From the NCBI GenBank assembly GCA_021613335.1, contig JAJTWR010000228.1:97501-161500 (forward strand): 64,000 bases of DNA. The letters are read 5' to 3'. Every line of letters begins with the position of its first letter. The stretch's first letter is position 1. This stretch comes from Whitmania pigra. Its lineage: Eukaryota > Annelida > Clitellata > Hirudinida > Haemopidae. A program made the position numbers and the translations under genes. The notes under the pieces are model-generated. The model had not been told where the DNA came from. It saw only the letters and a program-made list of their open reading frames with translations, and ran no database searches. Shown here piece by piece: positions 62,901 to 64,000 of the stretch.

Positions 62901-64000
62901 CCACTCCACCACCTACAACCAATCACAATTCAGCGGAACTCTCCTGTTCTGGAACTTCCATTCCACTGATTGACAGGAGCAAAAAACCGAGAAACAATTC
63001 ACAATTCGCTTGGGCCAAAAATTCAGCTCAGCCTCAATTCCTTCCTGCCAATGGCTCATCAACTGCTGTTCAGTCACAAAAAGGGTTTGATTAAGATTTG
63101 ATACTATTTATATAATAATGCTTCCTTTTGTTTTTGATAACACAAAGACTATCACAAACTAATTATATTAAGCTTCTATTATAATATTGCATAATTAACT
63201 TATCAAGTAACTTGTTATCAATCTTTTGAATTTTTGTTTAATTTAATTTTTGCAGTAACATCAATCCCACAGCATTGCTGGACAGAAAACTGAAACCAAA
63301 TGCTGCTCCCCCAAAAGAAACTCCACCCCCAACATCATCACCAACACCATCGGAAACTAACCTGTCACTCTCTAATGGAAAAATGGACCAGTTCAACGGT
63401 TGCAATACTCTTACTGATAACCAGCCTTTGAAACTTCATCAGGAAGGGGAGAAACTGAAGAGAGAAATTGAAGAATCGGAGAAGAAAAGGAAACTCGAAA
63501 TGGAAGTTTCCAACACGGACAAGCGAAAAGCGATGACAGAGATCGACGGGGGATTAACGCTTTCTCAGGAGAAGGCCAAACAGGCTCAGGAATTGGCAGG
63601 GATGCTGAGGGAGAAGAGAAAATTGGCTCAGGAGTTGAACGACATGTCGAAACAAGTCCAACTTCAGAGGGCACAAATCATGAATGGAAAGAATGAATTT
63701 GATTCCATTGACGAGAACAAAGACAACAGCTTTTTGAAGGCTGGTGACATAGACTCCCCTGCGACCATCGTCTCAGATGACCGACAGCCCTTCTTACCTT
63801 CTGCAGTGGCCAATGATAGATCCTCCTCTCCACCTGATACAGTCACTCGCATCAAGACAACTTTGCCCAGACAGGTTGGTCAACCGATCACAGTTTCAGA
63901 TGCAAATCTATCTCCCAAAACACCACCCAAGACTCAAGAACCACCGCCAAAGACTTCACTCAGAACTTCCAGGGATCCTCAAATGAAGTCGTCAGTTCTC
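59984..64000 (+). CDS. USP8: Ubiquitin carboxyl-terminal hydrolase 8 (USP8/UBPY), N-terminal part
   Basis: Exons: 59984-60084, 60326-60470, 60916-61001, 61788-61927, 61993-62158, 62297-62462, 62592-62751, 62856-63084, 63256-64000 (open at the window edge). Phases close. The start matches the family N-terminus (MPLHGEKKPLHLAKSIRGLN). Residues about 34-130 are the USP8 dimerisation/MIT-like domain (EKAYVLYMRFFNVV, AIERAEQLSESLNMRY). Residues about 165-290 are a rhodanese-like domain (ILLIDVRSKEEFDSSHI, VVVLC, LLGGYREW). P358-L-I-D-R-S-K-K-P366 fits the PX(V/I)(D/N)RXXKP motif that binds the STAM/HBP SH3 domain. A charged coiled coil follows from about residue 450. The cysteine-protease USP domain lies beyond the window. 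The family deubiquitylates receptors and ESCRT-0 on endosomes. Confidence 0.93.
61091..61280 (-). mobile_element. tRNA-derived SINE, copy 3 (full length)
   Basis: On the minus strand: GCAGGTTGGCCGAATGGG (box A), GTGTTCGAAACCC (box B), TGGTTACAAGAAGCGCCTC, CATATGGCGCTATATACATG, and the end TTACAATTACAAATAATGATG with a short simple-repeat tail. It lies in the USP8 intron between 61001 and 61788, antisense to the gene. Confidence 0.75.

Overview
This is eukaryotic nuclear DNA, AT-rich, with spliced genes (mostly GT-AG introns, at least two probable GC-AG introns), polyA signals, trinucleotide microsatellites and fossil transposons. The gene content (integrin alpha, AMPA-type glutamate receptor, GATA1/2/3-class factor, paramyosin-like rod) marks a bilaterian animal. 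The compact layout and the AMPA and paramyosin-like genes suggest an invertebrate, perhaps a lophotrochozoan such as an annelid, but the species cannot be fixed from sequence alone. Exon models were built by hand from splice signals, reading phase and family resemblance. Phases close across every gene model given here unless stated.

Layout: 1-8734 (-) integrin alpha, 17 exons, C-terminal end beyond the left edge, with a complete small hAT-type transposon in its 1.5 kb intron. 9021-10281 (-) a six-exon SPO16-like meiotic gene, head-to-head with 10694-13127 (+) TRMT5 (tRNA m1G37 methyltransferase). 13603-20107 (-) AMPA-type ionotropic glutamate receptor, 18 exons. 21594-24454 (-) stearoyl-CoA (delta-9) desaturase. 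26983-27138 (-) an orphan coding-looking exon. 28140-35326 (-) a headless myosin-rod / paramyosin-like coiled-coil gene, 15 exons. 35327-42570 about 7 kb without a recognisable gene. 42571-49253 (+) GATA factor with two zinc fingers. 49254-55750 repeat-rich: microsatellite, SINE tail, broken non-LTR reverse transcriptase, AT-rich tandem array and an 81-bp direct repeat pair. 56094-56717 (-) small RING-H2 protein. 57840-59000 (+) two RRM-like (Aly/REF-like) coding fragments. 59984-64000 (+) USP8, running off the right edge before its catalytic domain.

The genes do not form one pathway. Two neighbours may share regulation: SPO16-like and TRMT5 are divergent, with 412 bp between their start codons. 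No new enzymatic system is evident. The most distinctive items are the SPO16 homologue that keeps a C-terminal helix-hairpin-helix region, the headless rod gene with a novel N-terminus, the tandem half-RRM sequence, a USP8 rhodanese domain with cysteine at the usual catalytic position, and several uncatalogued repeat families (a tRNA-derived SINE, a four-copy interspersed repeat, a hAT deletion derivative).
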